A stretch of 60,214 nt of DNA from an uncultured bacterium (GTDB lineage: Bacteria > Acidobacteriota > Thermoanaerobaculia > Thermoanaerobaculales > Thermoanaerobaculaceae), in assembly GCA_937924755.1 (NCBI GenBank), contig CALEVZ010000030.1:1-60214 (forward strand). The letters run 5' to 3'. Of this stretch, positions 24,205-35,765 are shown piece after piece (the stretch's first letter is position 1; each line of letters begins with the position of its first letter). Both the position numbers and the translations under genes were made by a program. The notes beneath the pieces are model-generated. The model worked only from the letters and a program-made list of their open reading frames with translations. It had not been told where the DNA came from and did not search any database.

Positions 24205-24969
24205 ATGATCCACGTGCCGCTTTTGGCTGCCGGTGCTGCCGTCACGTTCGCGGCACTTGCGGTTCTTGCCCAGCCGCTCGAAGGACCACAACCCCAGCGC
24301 GTCGATCGTCTCGAGGTGTACTCAGGACACCGCGGAGAGGAGGTGCTGCGCTGTCTGTACTCGAGCTTCCTGCCTCCCCGCGGCGCCCGCGTCGAGGTCG
24401 ATCGCAAGCGTATGGTGTGTGTGCTCGGCGATGGCCAGCGGCTTGCCTGGTACTGGCGCTTTGATGTGGGACGCACTGGGGCGACCGAGCAAGTGGTCGT
24501 CGACGTCGAGCGAGGTCATTGGCTCGCGTGGCGCAGCGACATCGCCATCGAGCCCCGCCGGCCGGGGGAGAGCTGGGAGGCCTGGAAACGCCGCTACCTT
24601 GACGCCGATCCAGCGCTCGTCACAATCCGGCTCGAGACCAACACGCTCAAGCTCGACGCCCACCGCGAGACCCACCTTGAGGAAGCGAGGGTCCGGTGGT
24701 GGGAGAGACTCACGACCGACCAGCCGGAGCTGGCGCAGTTCCTCCGCGCCCTGGTCACGGCGGTCGGGAAGCCCAGTGAGGGCATGGCGGCAACGCTGCT
24801 GATCGCGCCGCTGATACGGGTCGTGTATGGCGGGCAGCGGCCCACCCCTTCGAATCTCATGGTGAAGGTCCATGAGAGCAGACCCGATGCAGACCAAGGG
24901 GTCACAGACCTCGAACGCTCCTTTGGACGCTGGGCGAGCTGGCCAGACCCGCCTAGGCTGCGACCCTAG
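24205..24969 (+). CDS. Secreted partner protein, cassette 3
   Basis: This 254-residue protein of unknown family starts MIHVPLLAAGAAVTFAALAV, a signal peptide, after GAGGAGAA. The mature part begins with a short beta-rich domain (VLRCLYSSFLPPRGARVEVD, RMVCVLGDGQRLAWYWRFDV) holding two cysteines, and continues with helices (ESWEAWKRRYLDADPA, LAQFLRALVTAVGKPSE). No catalytic motif is visible. It is the last gene of the cassette region and lies 35 bp from the end of the convergent clpB gene. Confidence 0.65.
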   Translation: MIHVPLLAAGAAVTFAALAVLAQPLEGPQPQRVDRLEVYSGHRGEEVLRCLYSSFLPPRGARVEVDRKRMVCVLGDGQRLAWYWRFDVGRTGATEQVVVDVERGHWLAWRSDIAIEPRRPGESWEAWKRRYLDADPALVTIRLETNTLKLDAHRETHLEEARVRWWERLTTDQPELAQFLRALVTAVGKPSEGMAATLLIAPLIRVVYGGQRPTPSNLMVKVHESRPDADQGVTDLERSFGRWASWPDPPRLRP

Positions 24970-25004
24970 CCGACGGCCGCCCGGGGCGTGCCCGCTCGTC
25001 AGGC

Positions 25005-27611
<2,607 letters not shown>

Positions 27612-27650
27612 GGTTGCCCTCCCCGGCACTGTGGTTGCCCCAGCACCTGA

Positions 27651-27670
27651 GCTCAATATAAACGTTGAGC
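27651..27670. promoter_or_regulatory. clpB: Inverted repeat over the clpB -10 box
   Basis: GCTCAA and TTGAGC are arranged as an inverted pair with an 8-bp centre that includes the -10 region. Its position would suit a repressor operator, but it does not match the HspR (HAIR) or HrcA (CIRCE) consensus. Confidence 0.4.
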
Positions 27671-27683
27671 GTTTTTCTGTCAA
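27655..27683 (-). promoter_or_regulatory. clpB: Sigma-70 promoter of clpB
   Basis: On the minus strand TTGACA (27678-27683) is 17 bp from TATATT (27655-27660). The start codon is about 45 bases downstream of the -10 box. No CIRCE or HAIR site was found, so the regulation may be by another route. Confidence 0.75.
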
Positions 27684-27880
27684 GTTTTAGATTTTCGAAA
27701 ACCCAAAAATATGCGCATAATACGCTAATTTCGTAACCCGCGCCACCGTCGCCGTTTTCCCCCGGCACTCCTACCGCATCGATCTCGTCCCCCGCTGGCG
27801 CATTCGTATATCATGCCGGCAACACCGCCGCCGGCACCCGGAGAAGGCTCCGGTGCTCGCTGAGTAAAAGGAGGAACGCG

Positions 27881-29920
27881 ATGAGCGAAAAGCCCTTCAC
27901 CCCCTATGTGCCCGCCACCTCGACGATGAGCGAGTTCACCGTGCGGGCGCTGATCCTGGGCCTGTTCATGAGCGTCATCCTGGGGGCCGCCAACGCCTAC
28001 CTGGGGCTCATGGCCGGCATGACCATCGCCGCCACCTACCCCGCCGCCGTCATCGGCATGGCGGTGCTGCGGCTCATGCGCGGCTCCCTGCTGGAAGAGA
28101 ACTTCGCCCGTACCGTCGGCTCTATCGGCGAGTCGGTGGCGGCAGGGGCGATCTTCACCATCCCCGCCTTCGTCATCCTGCAGCTGTGGTCCTTCAACAC
28201 TTTGAAGGACTACCTGCAGGCCACCGCCCTGATGATCGTCGGCGGCATCCTGGGCATCCTCTTCATGACCATGCTGCGGCGGGTGATGGTGGAGGACAAG
28301 GAGCTGCCATTCCCCGAGTCGGTGGCGGCGGCGGAAATTCACAAGGCGGGGCAGCGGGGCTCGGAGGCGGCCCTGCAGCTGTTCCGCGCCATGGGGGTGG
28401 GGGCGCTGGTGAAGCTCCTGGCCTCCCTGAAGGTCTTCCAGGCCTCCCGTGACTTCTTCGTGCACGTGGGGGATCTGGGCAAAAGCGTGGTACGTCTGGG
28501 GTTCCAGAAGGACGCCTACGCCATTTCCAACGTCGGCGGGATCACCACCATCTCCGCCCCCAAGGTAAGCCCCGCTTACATGGGGGTGGGGTACATCATC
28601 GGCCCAGAGCTGGCCTCACTGAACTTCGCCGGCGGCCTGCTGGCCTGGGGGTTGTTCGTTCCCATCCTCGTCTTCTTCCTCGGTCCGGGCATGATGGACA
28701 GCTTTGCCGCCTCCCACAATCTGGCCGCCAACTCCCCCGAGTCGTGGAGCCTGCTGGCCGACCGCCTGTGGAAGTACATCGTCCGCCCCATCGCCGTGGG
28801 GGGGATGCTGGTGGGGGCCGTCTTCACCCTCTACCGCATGCGCAAGAACCTGGCGGCGGGGGTGAAGCGCTCGGTGAGCGACTTGAAGAAATCCGCCCAG
28901 GCCGCCGAGGCCACCAGCCGCGTGGATCGCGACCTCAACTTCAAGGTGGTGCTGGGGGGGGTGGCCGCGGTGTTCGTGGTGATGTGCATGCTCTACGCCT
29001 ATTTCTCTGGGGTGGTGGGCGGCGCCATCACCGCCGCGGTGGTGATGCTCATCACCGGTTTCTTCTTCGCCGCGGTGTCGGGCAACCTGGTGGGCATGAT
29101 CGGGTCCTCCAACAACCCCATCTCGGGTTTGACCCTCGCCACCCTGATCATCGCCGCCTTGACCATGGTGATCATCGGCGTCTCCGGCACCCAGGGCGTC
29201 ATCGCCGTGCTGGGGGTAGCGAGCGTGGTGTGCGTTTCCTCGGCGGTGGCCGGTGAGATGCTGCAGGACCTCAAAGTGGGGCACATCCTCGGCGGTACCC
29301 CTTGGAAGATGCAGGTGGGCAACCTCATCGGCGTGGTGGTATCCGGCGCGGTGATGTTCTTTCCCCTCTATGTGCTGCACTTCTCCAACCTCAAGCAGGG
29401 GGGCTCGGGGTTTGGCGACCGCGCCCTGGCCGCCCCCCAGGCGGGTTTGATGGCCACCCTCTCCCAGGGGATCGTGGGCGGCGAGATGGCCTGGCCGCTG
29501 GTCATCGTCGGCATCCTCATGGGGATCTCCTTGATCCTGGTGAAGGTGCGCAGCCCCATGCTGTTTTCAGTGGGGATGTACCTGCCCCTAGAGACCACCG
29601 CGGCCATCTTCGTGGGCGGGATGATCCGGGCGGTGGTCAACCACCTGCAAGGCCGGCGGCAGTACAACGAGGCGCAACGGGCGCGGGTGGAGAACGCCGG
29701 GGTGCTGGCGGCCTCCGGTCTGATCGCCGGCGAGGCCCTCATGGGGTTGGGGGTGGCGGCCATCGTCTTCTTCCGCGACCGCTTCTGGACCCTCACCTGG
29801 GCCGCCCCGGCGGTGCTCTCCCTGCTGGTGGCCATCGGCCTGGCGCTCTACCTCATCGTCGTGCCGCTGCGCAAGGCCGGGGCGGCCGATGAGCCGGCGC
29901 CTCCCACCGCGGTGATGTGA
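27881..29920 (+). CDS. OPT-family oligopeptide/metal-chelate transporter
   Basis: This 679-residue inner-membrane protein belongs to the OPT/YSL superfamily, which imports peptides or metal chelates. It begins with the usual EFTVRALILGLFMSVILGAA and YLGLMAGMTIAATYPAAVIG, has KELPFPESVAAAEIHKAGQR, which is the conserved cytoplasmic loop, GSSNNPISGLTLATLIIAAL, and LPLETTAAIFVGGMIRAVV. About 14-16 helices are expected. AAAGGAGG precedes the ATG at 27881. It has an AT-rich upstream region shared with the divergent clpB gene. The substrate cannot be told from sequence. Confidence 0.92.
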   Translation: MSEKPFTPYVPATSTMSEFTVRALILGLFMSVILGAANAYLGLMAGMTIAATYPAAVIGMAVLRLMRGSLLEENFARTVGSIGESVAAGAIFTIPAFVILQLWSFNTLKDYLQATALMIVGGILGILFMTMLRRVMVEDKELPFPESVAAAEIHKAGQRGSEAALQLFRAMGVGALVKLLASLKVFQASRDFFVHVGDLGKSVVRLGFQKDAYAISNVGGITTISAPKVSPAYMGVGYIIGPELASLNFAGGLLAWGLFVPILVFFLGPGMMDSFAASHNLAANSPESWSLLADRLWKYIVRPIAVGGMLVGAVFTLYRMRKNLAAGVKRSVSDLKKSAQAAEATSRVDRDLNFKVVLGGVAAVFVVMCMLYAYFSGVVGGAITAAVVMLITGFFFAAVSGNLVGMIGSSNNPISGLTLATLIIAALTMVIIGVSGTQGVIAVLGVASVVCVSSAVAGEMLQDLKVGHILGGTPWKMQVGNLIGVVVSGAVMFFPLYVLHFSNLKQGGSGFGDRALAAPQAGLMATLSQGIVGGEMAWPLVIVGILMGISLILVKVRSPMLFSVGMYLPLETTAAIFVGGMIRAVVNHLQGRRQYNEAQRARVENAGVLAASGLIAGEALMGLGVAAIVFFRDRFWTLTWAAPAVLSLLVAIGLALYLIVVPLRKAGAADEPAPPTAVM

Positions 29921-31134
29921 GATTTCCAACCCCGTGGAACCCGCCCCCGCGGCCTCACCCCGGGGGCGGCGATGTTCCCCCAGGGGGAACCGCAAAGTTC
30001 CGCCTCGTCCACGTGGTTGCCGCTCGCCGGGCGGGGAGCGCCGTCGCCGCCCAGGTCATTCGCCTGGCGATCCGACAGGCGGAGGGCGGGCTCGCGATAG
30101 GGGTGATCGCCCATCCGGCCGTCATCGAGAGGTTGGGTGGGGACGCACCGGTGGCCAGGCGTGCCCTCTCGCTGCGCCTCCCCCTCGACCCTCTCGCCCT
30201 TCTCCGCCTCCGCCGCATCCTCGATCAATGGAGGCCCACCGTGGTGCACGCCCACGGGGTCAGGGCCGCCGCCGCGACACGCCTGGCAGCAGCGGGAAAG
30301 ATCAGTGTGCCGCTGGTCGTCAGCCGCGGTCTCACCTTCCCCTTGAGTCCTCCCTCCTCCGCCCTGCTGCGCAGCCCCGCCGTGGCCGCAGTGGTGGCGC
30401 CGTGCGGGGCGGTGGCCTCCTCTCTCCGGGCCTCCTCTCGCTTGCCCCCCACTCGAGTGTTCGTCTGCCGGGATGGCTCCGACCCGCCGTGGCTGGCAGC
30501 CGCCGCGGTGCGGGCGAAAGACCTCCGCCAGCGCTTGGGGGTGGCCGAGGCCCAGCCGCTGGTAGTTCACCTGGGGGTGAGATCGTGGCGCGGGGGAGGG
30601 GAGATGCTCAACGCCTGGCCGGGCGTGCTCCGCCGCCTGCCCGGGGCGCGGTTGCTGCTGGCCGCCTGTGCGGGCCCGGGCGATAGGGACGAGGTGCTGG
30701 ACCTGGCCGCCGAAATGGGCCTCGGGGGTACGGTGGCGGTGACCGAAGAGGGCTTCGACACCCCGGCGCTGCTGGCCGCCGCCGACCTGGTGGCCGACGC
30801 CTCCTGGGCTGGCGCCGGGGTGAGCATGGCGGTGCGGGACGCCATGGCGCTGGGCCGACCGGTGGTCGCGGTGGCCCGGGACGGCAACCTGGAACTGGTG
30901 CAGGCGGGGCTCAGCGGACTGCTGGTGCCGCCCCGAGACCCACCCACCCTGGCGGCGGCACTGATTCGCCTCGCCACCGACCGGCCCCTGGCGGCGCGGC
31001 TCGCCGCCGCTGCTCCCAAGGCCGTGCACCAAGGCTGGTCCCTGGAGGGCCAGCTGGCGGAGCTGGGCGGGGTCTACCGCCAGCTCGCCGGCGAGTACTC
31101 GGCGGCCGTTGGAGTCAGGCGCGCAGGCAGGTGA
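29917..31134 (+). CDS. Glycosyltransferase, family 4 type
   Basis: The 405-residue protein has a GT-B architecture. The N-terminal domain includes VHVVAARRAGSAVAAQVIRL and RPTVVHAHGVRAAAATRLAA. The C-terminal donor domain has VVHLGVRSWRGGGEMLNAWP, LLAAADLVADASWAGAGVSM and AMALGRPVVAVARDGNLELV followed by SGLLVPPRDPPTLAAALIRL. These match GT4-like enzymes that use a nucleotide-sugar. The GTG at 29917 shares GTGA with the OPT stop codon; it is preceded by low-complexity sequence, so the real start may be slightly downstream. Its 3' end overlaps the convergent YjbQ-like gene by 20 bp. Confidence 0.85.
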   Translation: MRFPTPWNPPPRPHPGGGDVPPGGTAKFRLVHVVAARRAGSAVAAQVIRLAIRQAEGGLAIGVIAHPAVIERLGGDAPVARRALSLRLPLDPLALLRLRRILDQWRPTVVHAHGVRAAAATRLAAAGKISVPLVVSRGLTFPLSPPSSALLRSPAVAAVVAPCGAVASSLRASSRLPPTRVFVCRDGSDPPWLAAAAVRAKDLRQRLGVAEAQPLVVHLGVRSWRGGGEMLNAWPGVLRRLPGARLLLAACAGPGDRDEVLDLAAEMGLGGTVAVTEEGFDTPALLAAADLVADASWAGAGVSMAVRDAMALGRPVVAVARDGNLELVQAGLSGLLVPPRDPPTLAAALIRLATDRPLAARLAAAAPKAVHQGWSLEGQLAELGGVYRQLAGEYSAAVGVRRAGR

Positions 31135-31507
31135 TCCACACCTCACGGCGGCGCGGTCCGTCCAGCTCCAGCAGGAACACCGCCTGCCAGCGCCCCAGCA
31201 CCAGCTCCCCTCCCGACACCGGCAACACCAGACCGGGCCCGATCAACGCCGCGAAGAGGTGAGCGTCGGAGTTGCCTTCTGCGTGGCGGAAGCGGATATC
31301 AGGCACCATCTTCGCCAGGGCAGCCAAAAGGTCGTCGCCCACCGCCGGATCGGCGTTCTCGCTCACCAGCGGGGCAGCCGTGGTATGGGGCACGAAGACG
31401 TGGCAAATTCCCTCCTCCACCTCGCCGGCCCCCACCGCCTGCTGCACGAAGCTGGTGATGTCGATGAGCTGGCGGCGGTGCTGGGATGCTACCTCGATGA
31501 CGTCCAC
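31115..31507 (-). CDS. YjbQ-family protein (UPF0047; secondary thiamine-phosphate synthase-like)
   Basis: The 130-residue protein carries the YjbQ signatures ITSFVQQAVGAGEVEEGICH, VFVPHTTAAPLVSENADP and AEGNSDAHLFAALIGPGLVL, then LGRWQAVFLLELDGPRRREV at the C-terminus. The family has a trimeric fold and a low thiamine-phosphate synthase activity described for some members, with the physiological role unclear. I take the GTG at 31507 as start because the product then has the normal length. It overlaps the preceding lytic transglycosylase gene by 19 bp and is on the same strand. A longer open frame in the same phase up to 33040 is a shadow. Confidence 0.85.
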   Translation of the reverse strand: MDVIEVASQHRRQLIDITSFVQQAVGAGEVEEGICHVFVPHTTAAPLVSENADPAVGDDLLAALAKMVPDIRFRHAEGNSDAHLFAALIGPGLVLPVSGGELVLGRWQAVFLLELDGPRRREVWITCLRA

Positions 31508-33552
31508 GGGTATCCCCCCCTCTCGGGCCAGTACACCAGCCGGTACCCCTCGGCGAAGAGCACCACCCGGTGCACGTAGTCCCAGGTTTCGGGCATCTCG
31601 ATGCCCTCCACGAACTCCGGGCCTTCCCGCCCTCCAGCCCGCTCCCAGGCCACCCGCACCCGGCGCTCGCCGCCGTTGTAGCAGGCCAGCGCCGCCGTCC
31701 ACGAACCGGCGAAGCGGCGCCGCCAGTCGGCCAGCAGCTGGGCACCCAGAGTCAGATTCACCGCCGGTTCGTGGAGCTGGCGCCCCCAGACCTTCGGGTA
31801 CCGGCGGGCCCGGATCAGCTCCCGGGCGGTGGCCGGCAGGAGCTGTGCCAGCCCCACCGCCCCGGCCGGCGAGCGGGCCTGGGGATTCCACGCCGACTCC
31901 TGGCGGACCAGGGCCGCCAACACCCAGGGAGGTACGTCGGCCGCCGCCGCCGCCCGTTCGACCTCGTCCCGCCAAAGCAGCGGTAGGTAGCGAGACAACA
32001 GAGGCCGGGGCAGGCCCTGCCAGGGACCCGTCAGCAGGCGGGGTTCGCCGCGCAACAGCAAGGGGATGGTGTCCGGCGACGCCGGCGTCGCCAGCTCCAC
32101 CCAACCCAGCCATTCCGGGGTGTTGCGCGGGGCCCGCTCCAGTTCCGCCCGCCACCCCAGGACCACGTCGGCGGTCCTTCCCCAGGCCAGCAGAGGGGAG
32201 GCCCAGCTCGGTGGTGCCGCGGCCGCCGGCCCTTGCTCCTCGAGCTGCACCGCCACCCCGGCGAGCCGCAGATCCGCCGCCGCCCACAGCGCCGGCAGAT
32301 CGGGAAACCCGCTCGTCGCCAGCCGCTCCAGTGGCTCCCGGTTCCCTTGGCGAGCCGCCCGGCGAGCGAGCCAGTAGGCCGCCAGCCGCTGCCCCCGCTG
32401 CGTCCCGGCGGAGAGCACCCCCTCGCTCGCCGTCGCCAGGGCCGGGTCGCCTCGGAAGAGGAACAGGCCCCGACGGCGCACCCACTCCCAGCGCGGCAGG
32501 GCAGCATCGCTGGCCGCCAGCAGCGCCAGGCCGCGCTCGCAGTGTCCCAGCTCGAAAAACGCTTCTGCCTGCAGGAGCCGCGCCTCGGTGCCCAGGGACT
32601 GATCGCGCCCTGCGGAGCGCAACGCTGCGTCGGCCGCCGCGATCACCTGGGGGAAGATCCTGGCACGCTCGTCCTCCCCGGCCCGCCACGCCCGCTGCCG
32701 GTGCGCCTCGGCTTTCAGGAGGTGCGCCGGCGCCGACGAGGTGGAACCGAGAAGGGCCAGCGCCTGCTCGGGGCGCCGCAGGGCCAGCGCTGCCCGCGCT
32801 CCCACTTCGGCGCCCGCCCGCCCGGCGCGGCCCGCGGCCTCGAGGGCCTCGGCGCTCCGCCGGGCCCGCAGCCAGGCCTGCGCCTGCCGGGCCCAGTCGG
32901 CCTCCCTGAAGTCGCGGGTCCAGGTCGCCAGCGACTCGCCCTGACACACGGCAGAGAACCGCTCGGGGGCTTCTCGCGCCACGGCGCGGCACGCTTCCTC
33001 CCGCTCGCGCTGCCCCAGCAGCGCCCGCACCCCCCACCAACGCCAGCGCTCCGCCTCATCGACCAGCTCGATGGCTGGCAGCAGTTCTCGGGCGCCGGCG
33101 CTGTCTCCCTGGCGGGCGATTGCCTCGGCCCCCTTAAGGAGCAGCCGCACAGCGACCGCCTCAGGCAGCCAGGGGGCCCGGGCGGCCCGCTGCCACAGCG
33201 GAGCGGATGCCTTGGAGCGCTCCAGGGCGGCCTCCAGCCGGGCGGCCGCCAGGAACGCCGCCCCGTCCCGGGGCCTGGCGAGGGTGAAGGCGGTCACCGC
33301 CGAGGCTGGGGAGTCCGCCTCACACGCCGACAATCCCCACAGGAGGGCAGCTGGAGCTCGCTCCTCGGCGGGTCCCCCTAAGGCCACCCGGAGAAAGGCG
33401 TGCGCCCTCTCGCGGGGGGTCCTGCCGGACTCCACTGTCGAGAGCGATGGCGGCGCCTGCGGTGCCGCACCGCAGGCGGCCAGCGCCAGGGCGAGCGTCA
33501 GGATCCCCGAGGCTGGTCCGGACAGCCTACAGACCCAGAGCGTCCGGATCAC
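31489..33552 (-). CDS. Soluble lytic murein transglycosylase, Slt-type lipoprotein
   Basis: The 687-residue envelope enzyme cleaves peptidoglycan to 1,6-anhydro ends. The N-terminus has a lipobox (LALALAACG) so it is probably anchored to a membrane. The long middle part is a helical superhelix of TPR-like Ala-rich repeats (as in the Slt70 doughnut). The C-terminal SLT domain has VLAALVRQESAWNPQARSP with the catalytic Glu near residue 552, then GAVGLAQLLPATARELI and LACYNGGERRVRVAW. The start codon is GTG at 33552, inside the last 26 bp of the upstream gene, which suggests translational coupling. Confidence 0.9.
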   Translation of the reverse strand: MIRTLWVCRLSGPASGILTLALALAACGAAPQAPPSLSTVESGRTPRERAHAFLRVALGGPAEERAPAALLWGLSACEADSPASAVTAFTLARPRDGAAFLAAARLEAALERSKASAPLWQRAARAPWLPEAVAVRLLLKGAEAIARQGDSAGARELLPAIELVDEAERWRWWGVRALLGQREREEACRAVAREAPERFSAVCQGESLATWTRDFREADWARQAQAWLRARRSAEALEAAGRAGRAGAEVGARAALALRRPEQALALLGSTSSAPAHLLKAEAHRQRAWRAGEDERARIFPQVIAAADAALRSAGRDQSLGTEARLLQAEAFFELGHCERGLALLAASDAALPRWEWVRRRGLFLFRGDPALATASEGVLSAGTQRGQRLAAYWLARRAARQGNREPLERLATSGFPDLPALWAAADLRLAGVAVQLEEQGPAAAAPPSWASPLLAWGRTADVVLGWRAELERAPRNTPEWLGWVELATPASPDTIPLLLRGEPRLLTGPWQGLPRPLLSRYLPLLWRDEVERAAAAADVPPWVLAALVRQESAWNPQARSPAGAVGLAQLLPATARELIRARRYPKVWGRQLHEPAVNLTLGAQLLADWRRRFAGSWTAALACYNGGERRVRVAWERAGGREGPEFVEGIEMPETWDYVHRVVLFAEGYRLVYWPERGGYPWTSSR

Positions 33553-34723
33553 CGTCCGCCAGCGTGCGCACCAGCTCCTCGAAGAAGTAGTTGGTCGTGC
33601 TGCGGATTTCTACCGGCACCCGCTGCTCGTACATCTCGCGCGAGCGATCGATGTCATCCTTCAGGCGCTGGTAAATATCCCTGCTTACCTTGCCGTCCTG
33701 GACCGCCTGTTCGTTATACAGGCGAATTTCGGACACCAGCAGACGGGCGAAGCGGCGCGCCTCGTCGTGCCGCCGCTGCTCCTCCACCGTCCGTTCGGGA
33801 GCAGCGACCACCGGCGGGGCGGGAGCGGGGGCGACCTCCTCTGCGGGAGGAATCTGCGCCCGTGGAGCAACCTCCTCGACCCGTGCCCCCTGGGCTGGCG
33901 GCGGCGCTGGCTGCGCGGCGACGGGCTCAACGACACCGCCGGGGGTCGCTTCCTGGACCTCCTCCTCTGCCTCTTCAACGGCCGCCGGAGGAGCAACGGG
34001 AGCTTCTGCAGTGGCGGGTCCTGGCTCGGCATCGCGCAGCGCCGGGGTGGGGACGTGCGGGCGAACCGCCAGCGTTTCCAGCAAGAGACCCACCAGGTAG
34101 GTCAGCAGCTGCACCGTAAAAGCTCCCGCGGCATCCTTGAGCACCGCGACGACGCAGCCGACAACCTTGCCCCGCAGCGACATGGGGACCAGGAGCACGG
34201 CGCGCTCCTCGGCCGGCAGCCAGGAGCGCAAAACGGCGTCCTTGTCGCCCGCCAGCAAAATGGGCGCCCCTTCGGCGACGCGAGTGAGGATCGCCGAGCT
34301 CCCCAGCTCCGCCTGCCATGTGCGCACCGGATCGCCCTCCCCGAACCCGGCGCCGCTCCAGCCGGCGACCTTGCCTTCCCGGAAGACGACGATCCCCCGT
34401 GGACCGCACCAGGGCTCCAGGCGACTCAAGAACTCCTGCAACACCTCCGACTGGGCCCGGCCAGCGTCGAGGGCGCGGAGCAGCTCCAGCTCCGGCCCCA
34501 CCACCACCACCGGCGCCGTCAAGGCGGCGATGCGCTCGCCGAACGGCGCCACGGGAAACAGCACTTCGGGATCGGGGGGCAGCACCAGGTCGAGCTCGCC
34601 GACCGTCCGCGCCGCAGCCTCCCGGACCTGCTGAGCTACCGCGTCGAGCTTGGCCCGCAACAGGCCAGCCGCGCGCTCTCGGATTCCCTGCAACTCGGCG
34701 AGAAGAATCTCGTGGTCCTCCAT
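33527..34723 (-). CDS. GAF-like domain protein with a Pro/Ala linker and conserved C-terminal helix
   Basis: The 398-residue cytoplasmic protein is of unknown role. Residues 1-220 resemble a GAF-type sensory fold: VGELDLVLPPDPEVLFPVA, LEFLSRLEPW-like helices, GIVVFREGKVAGWSGAGFG, LPAEERAVLLVPMSLRGKVVG. A 100-residue linker rich in Pro, Ala and Glu (PAPPPAQGARVEEVAPRA) follows. The end is a charged helical segment (RRFARLLVSEIRLYNEQAVQ, VSRDIYQRLKDDIDRSREMY). I have the impression that such a C-terminal segment recurs in related bacterial proteins, but cannot check. Its operon also contains the transglycosylase and YjbQ genes, so an envelope or stress link is only a guess. Confidence 0.7.
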   Translation of the reverse strand: MEDHEILLAELQGIRERAAGLLRAKLDAVAQQVREAAARTVGELDLVLPPDPEVLFPVAPFGERIAALTAPVVVVGPELELLRALDAGRAQSEVLQEFLSRLEPWCGPRGIVVFREGKVAGWSGAGFGEGDPVRTWQAELGSSAILTRVAEGAPILLAGDKDAVLRSWLPAEERAVLLVPMSLRGKVVGCVVAVLKDAAGAFTVQLLTYLVGLLLETLAVRPHVPTPALRDAEPGPATAEAPVAPPAAVEEAEEEVQEATPGGVVEPVAAQPAPPPAQGARVEEVAPRAQIPPAEEVAPAPAPPVVAAPERTVEEQRRHDEARRFARLLVSEIRLYNEQAVQDGKVSRDIYQRLKDDIDRSREMYEQRVPVEIRSTTNYFFEELVRTLADGDPDALGL

Positions 34724-34747
34724 GGGTTCCTCCCCGATCGAGTGCCC

Positions 34748-34776
34748 ATTATCAAAGCGCCCTGATAGGGTGTCAA
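34748..34776 (-). promoter_or_regulatory. Sigma-70 promoter of the GAF-slt-yjbQ operon
   Basis: On the minus strand TTGACA (34771-34776) is 17 bp from GATAAT (34748-34753). It is one of the best promoter matches in the window and lies about 25 bp ahead of the start codon at 34723. Confidence 0.8.
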
Positions 34777-34791
34777 GAAAGCCCCGCCGTC

Positions 34792-34820
34792 TTGCACAAG
34801 TGCAACGAGTTTGCTAACAA
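34792..34820 (+). promoter_or_regulatory. Promoter of the lipoprotein gene at 34846
   Basis: TTGCAC (34792-34797) and TAACAA (34815-34820) are 17 bp apart. The match is moderate. The pair is divergent from the promoter at 34748-34776. Confidence 0.5.
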
Positions 34821-34845
34821 GGTCCCGAGCAGGAGGGAGGCCATC

Positions 34846-35622
34846 ATGGCAAGAAAACCCACCACCGCCGTCGTCATCCTGGTCCTCATCGTCGCTTTCG
34901 GCTGTGCTGGCGACAGCGAGAAGAAGGCAGCAGCTCCCGACATCACCGCGGAGTTCGCCAAGGTACAGCAGGCGCGCAGCACCCTGGAGGCGGCCCGCAG
35001 CTCGCTGGAGTCGCTGCGCGGCGAGCTGAACGCGCTCAAAGCCAAGGCCCGGCTCAGCGCCGAGGAGTCCGAACGCAAGGCCGAGCTGGAGGCACGGCTG
35101 CCCGCCGCCGAGCGCGCCTTCGAGGAAGCATACGACGAGGACCAGTCCGCCCTCTCCAACTTCCTCACCTCCGCCCTCAACGACGACGCGCTCAAGGCTG
35201 CCCCGCAGACCCGCCAAGCCCTGCGACTGTACGCCGACGAGGCCCTCCGCAACGCCCGCGACCGGGTGGAGAAATCCGGTGACTACGCCAAGGCCATTGA
35301 GATCCTGCAGACCGCGGAGAGTTACTACGAGTTCGCCGGCCTCGAGATACCCCAGGACTTGCGCGAGAGCCGGGAGCTGGCACAGAAGTACCGGTACCTC
35401 ACCAAGGACCGCTTCGATCAGCTGAAAAAAGGGATGACCCCGGAGGAGGTCAAGGCCATCACCGGGACTCCCCTGTACGCCAACGTCCGTGAGACCGAGG
35501 CACAGGGACGCAAGATCACCATGTGGCTTTTCCCCCGTGATCCGGCGGAAGGCGGCGCGTCGGCTATCTACTTCGATAGGGGCAAGGTGTACGCCATGAA
35601 GTGGGACGCCGCCGCCAAGTAG
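34846..35622 (+). CDS. Lipoprotein with coiled coil and BamE/SmpA-like C-terminal domain
   Basis: The 258-residue protein has a lipoprotein signal ending VAFGCAGDS, so Cys20 would be lipidated. Residues 31-110 form a Lys/Glu/Ala-rich coiled coil ([38 protein letters not shown]). The C-terminal 70 residues ([19 protein letters not shown], then TMWLFPRDP..., then [16 protein letters not shown]) resemble the SmpA/OmlA fold of BamE, with the typical GMTxxEV turn. An outer-membrane assembly role is possible but not shown. AGGAGGGAGG precedes the ATG at 34846. Confidence 0.75.
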   Translation: MARKPTTAVVILVLIVAFGCAGDSEKKAAAPDITAEFAKVQQARSTLEAARSSLESLRGELNALKAKARLSAEESERKAELEARLPAAERAFEEAYDEDQSALSNFLTSALNDDALKAAPQTRQALRLYADEALRNARDRVEKSGDYAKAIEILQTAESYYEFAGLEIPQDLRESRELAQKYRYLTKDRFDQLKKGMTPEEVKAITGTPLYANVRETEAQGRKITMWLFPRDPAEGGASAIYFDRGKVYAMKWDAAAK

Positions 35623-35663
35623 AGGTATCCAACCCATGTCGTGGAAGAGTGTCCCGATTGACC

Positions 35664-35692
35664 TTGACCGCCGGCGTGAGGCTTGCTATCTT
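35664..35692 (+). promoter_or_regulatory. rpsU: Sigma-70 promoter of the rpsU-mutS2-dnaG-rpoD operon
   Basis: TTGACC (35664-35669) and TATCTT (35687-35692) are 17 bp apart. It lies about 70 bp ahead of the rpsU start and is the only good promoter seen before the long operon. Confidence 0.65.
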
Positions 35693-35765
35693 TAGATTTC
35701 CTGAGCGCGGTGTCACGCCTTTGAAAGAGGGCTGGCAAATCTCGCGGGGAGAGGAGGTGAGCCGG

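Noticed and set aside
31508-33040. Long upstream extension of the YjbQ-like frame
   Set aside because: The segment is Gly/Ala/Arg-rich and antiparallel in pattern to the transglycosylase frame, which carries real SLT motifs. Only the last 130 codons match the YjbQ family.
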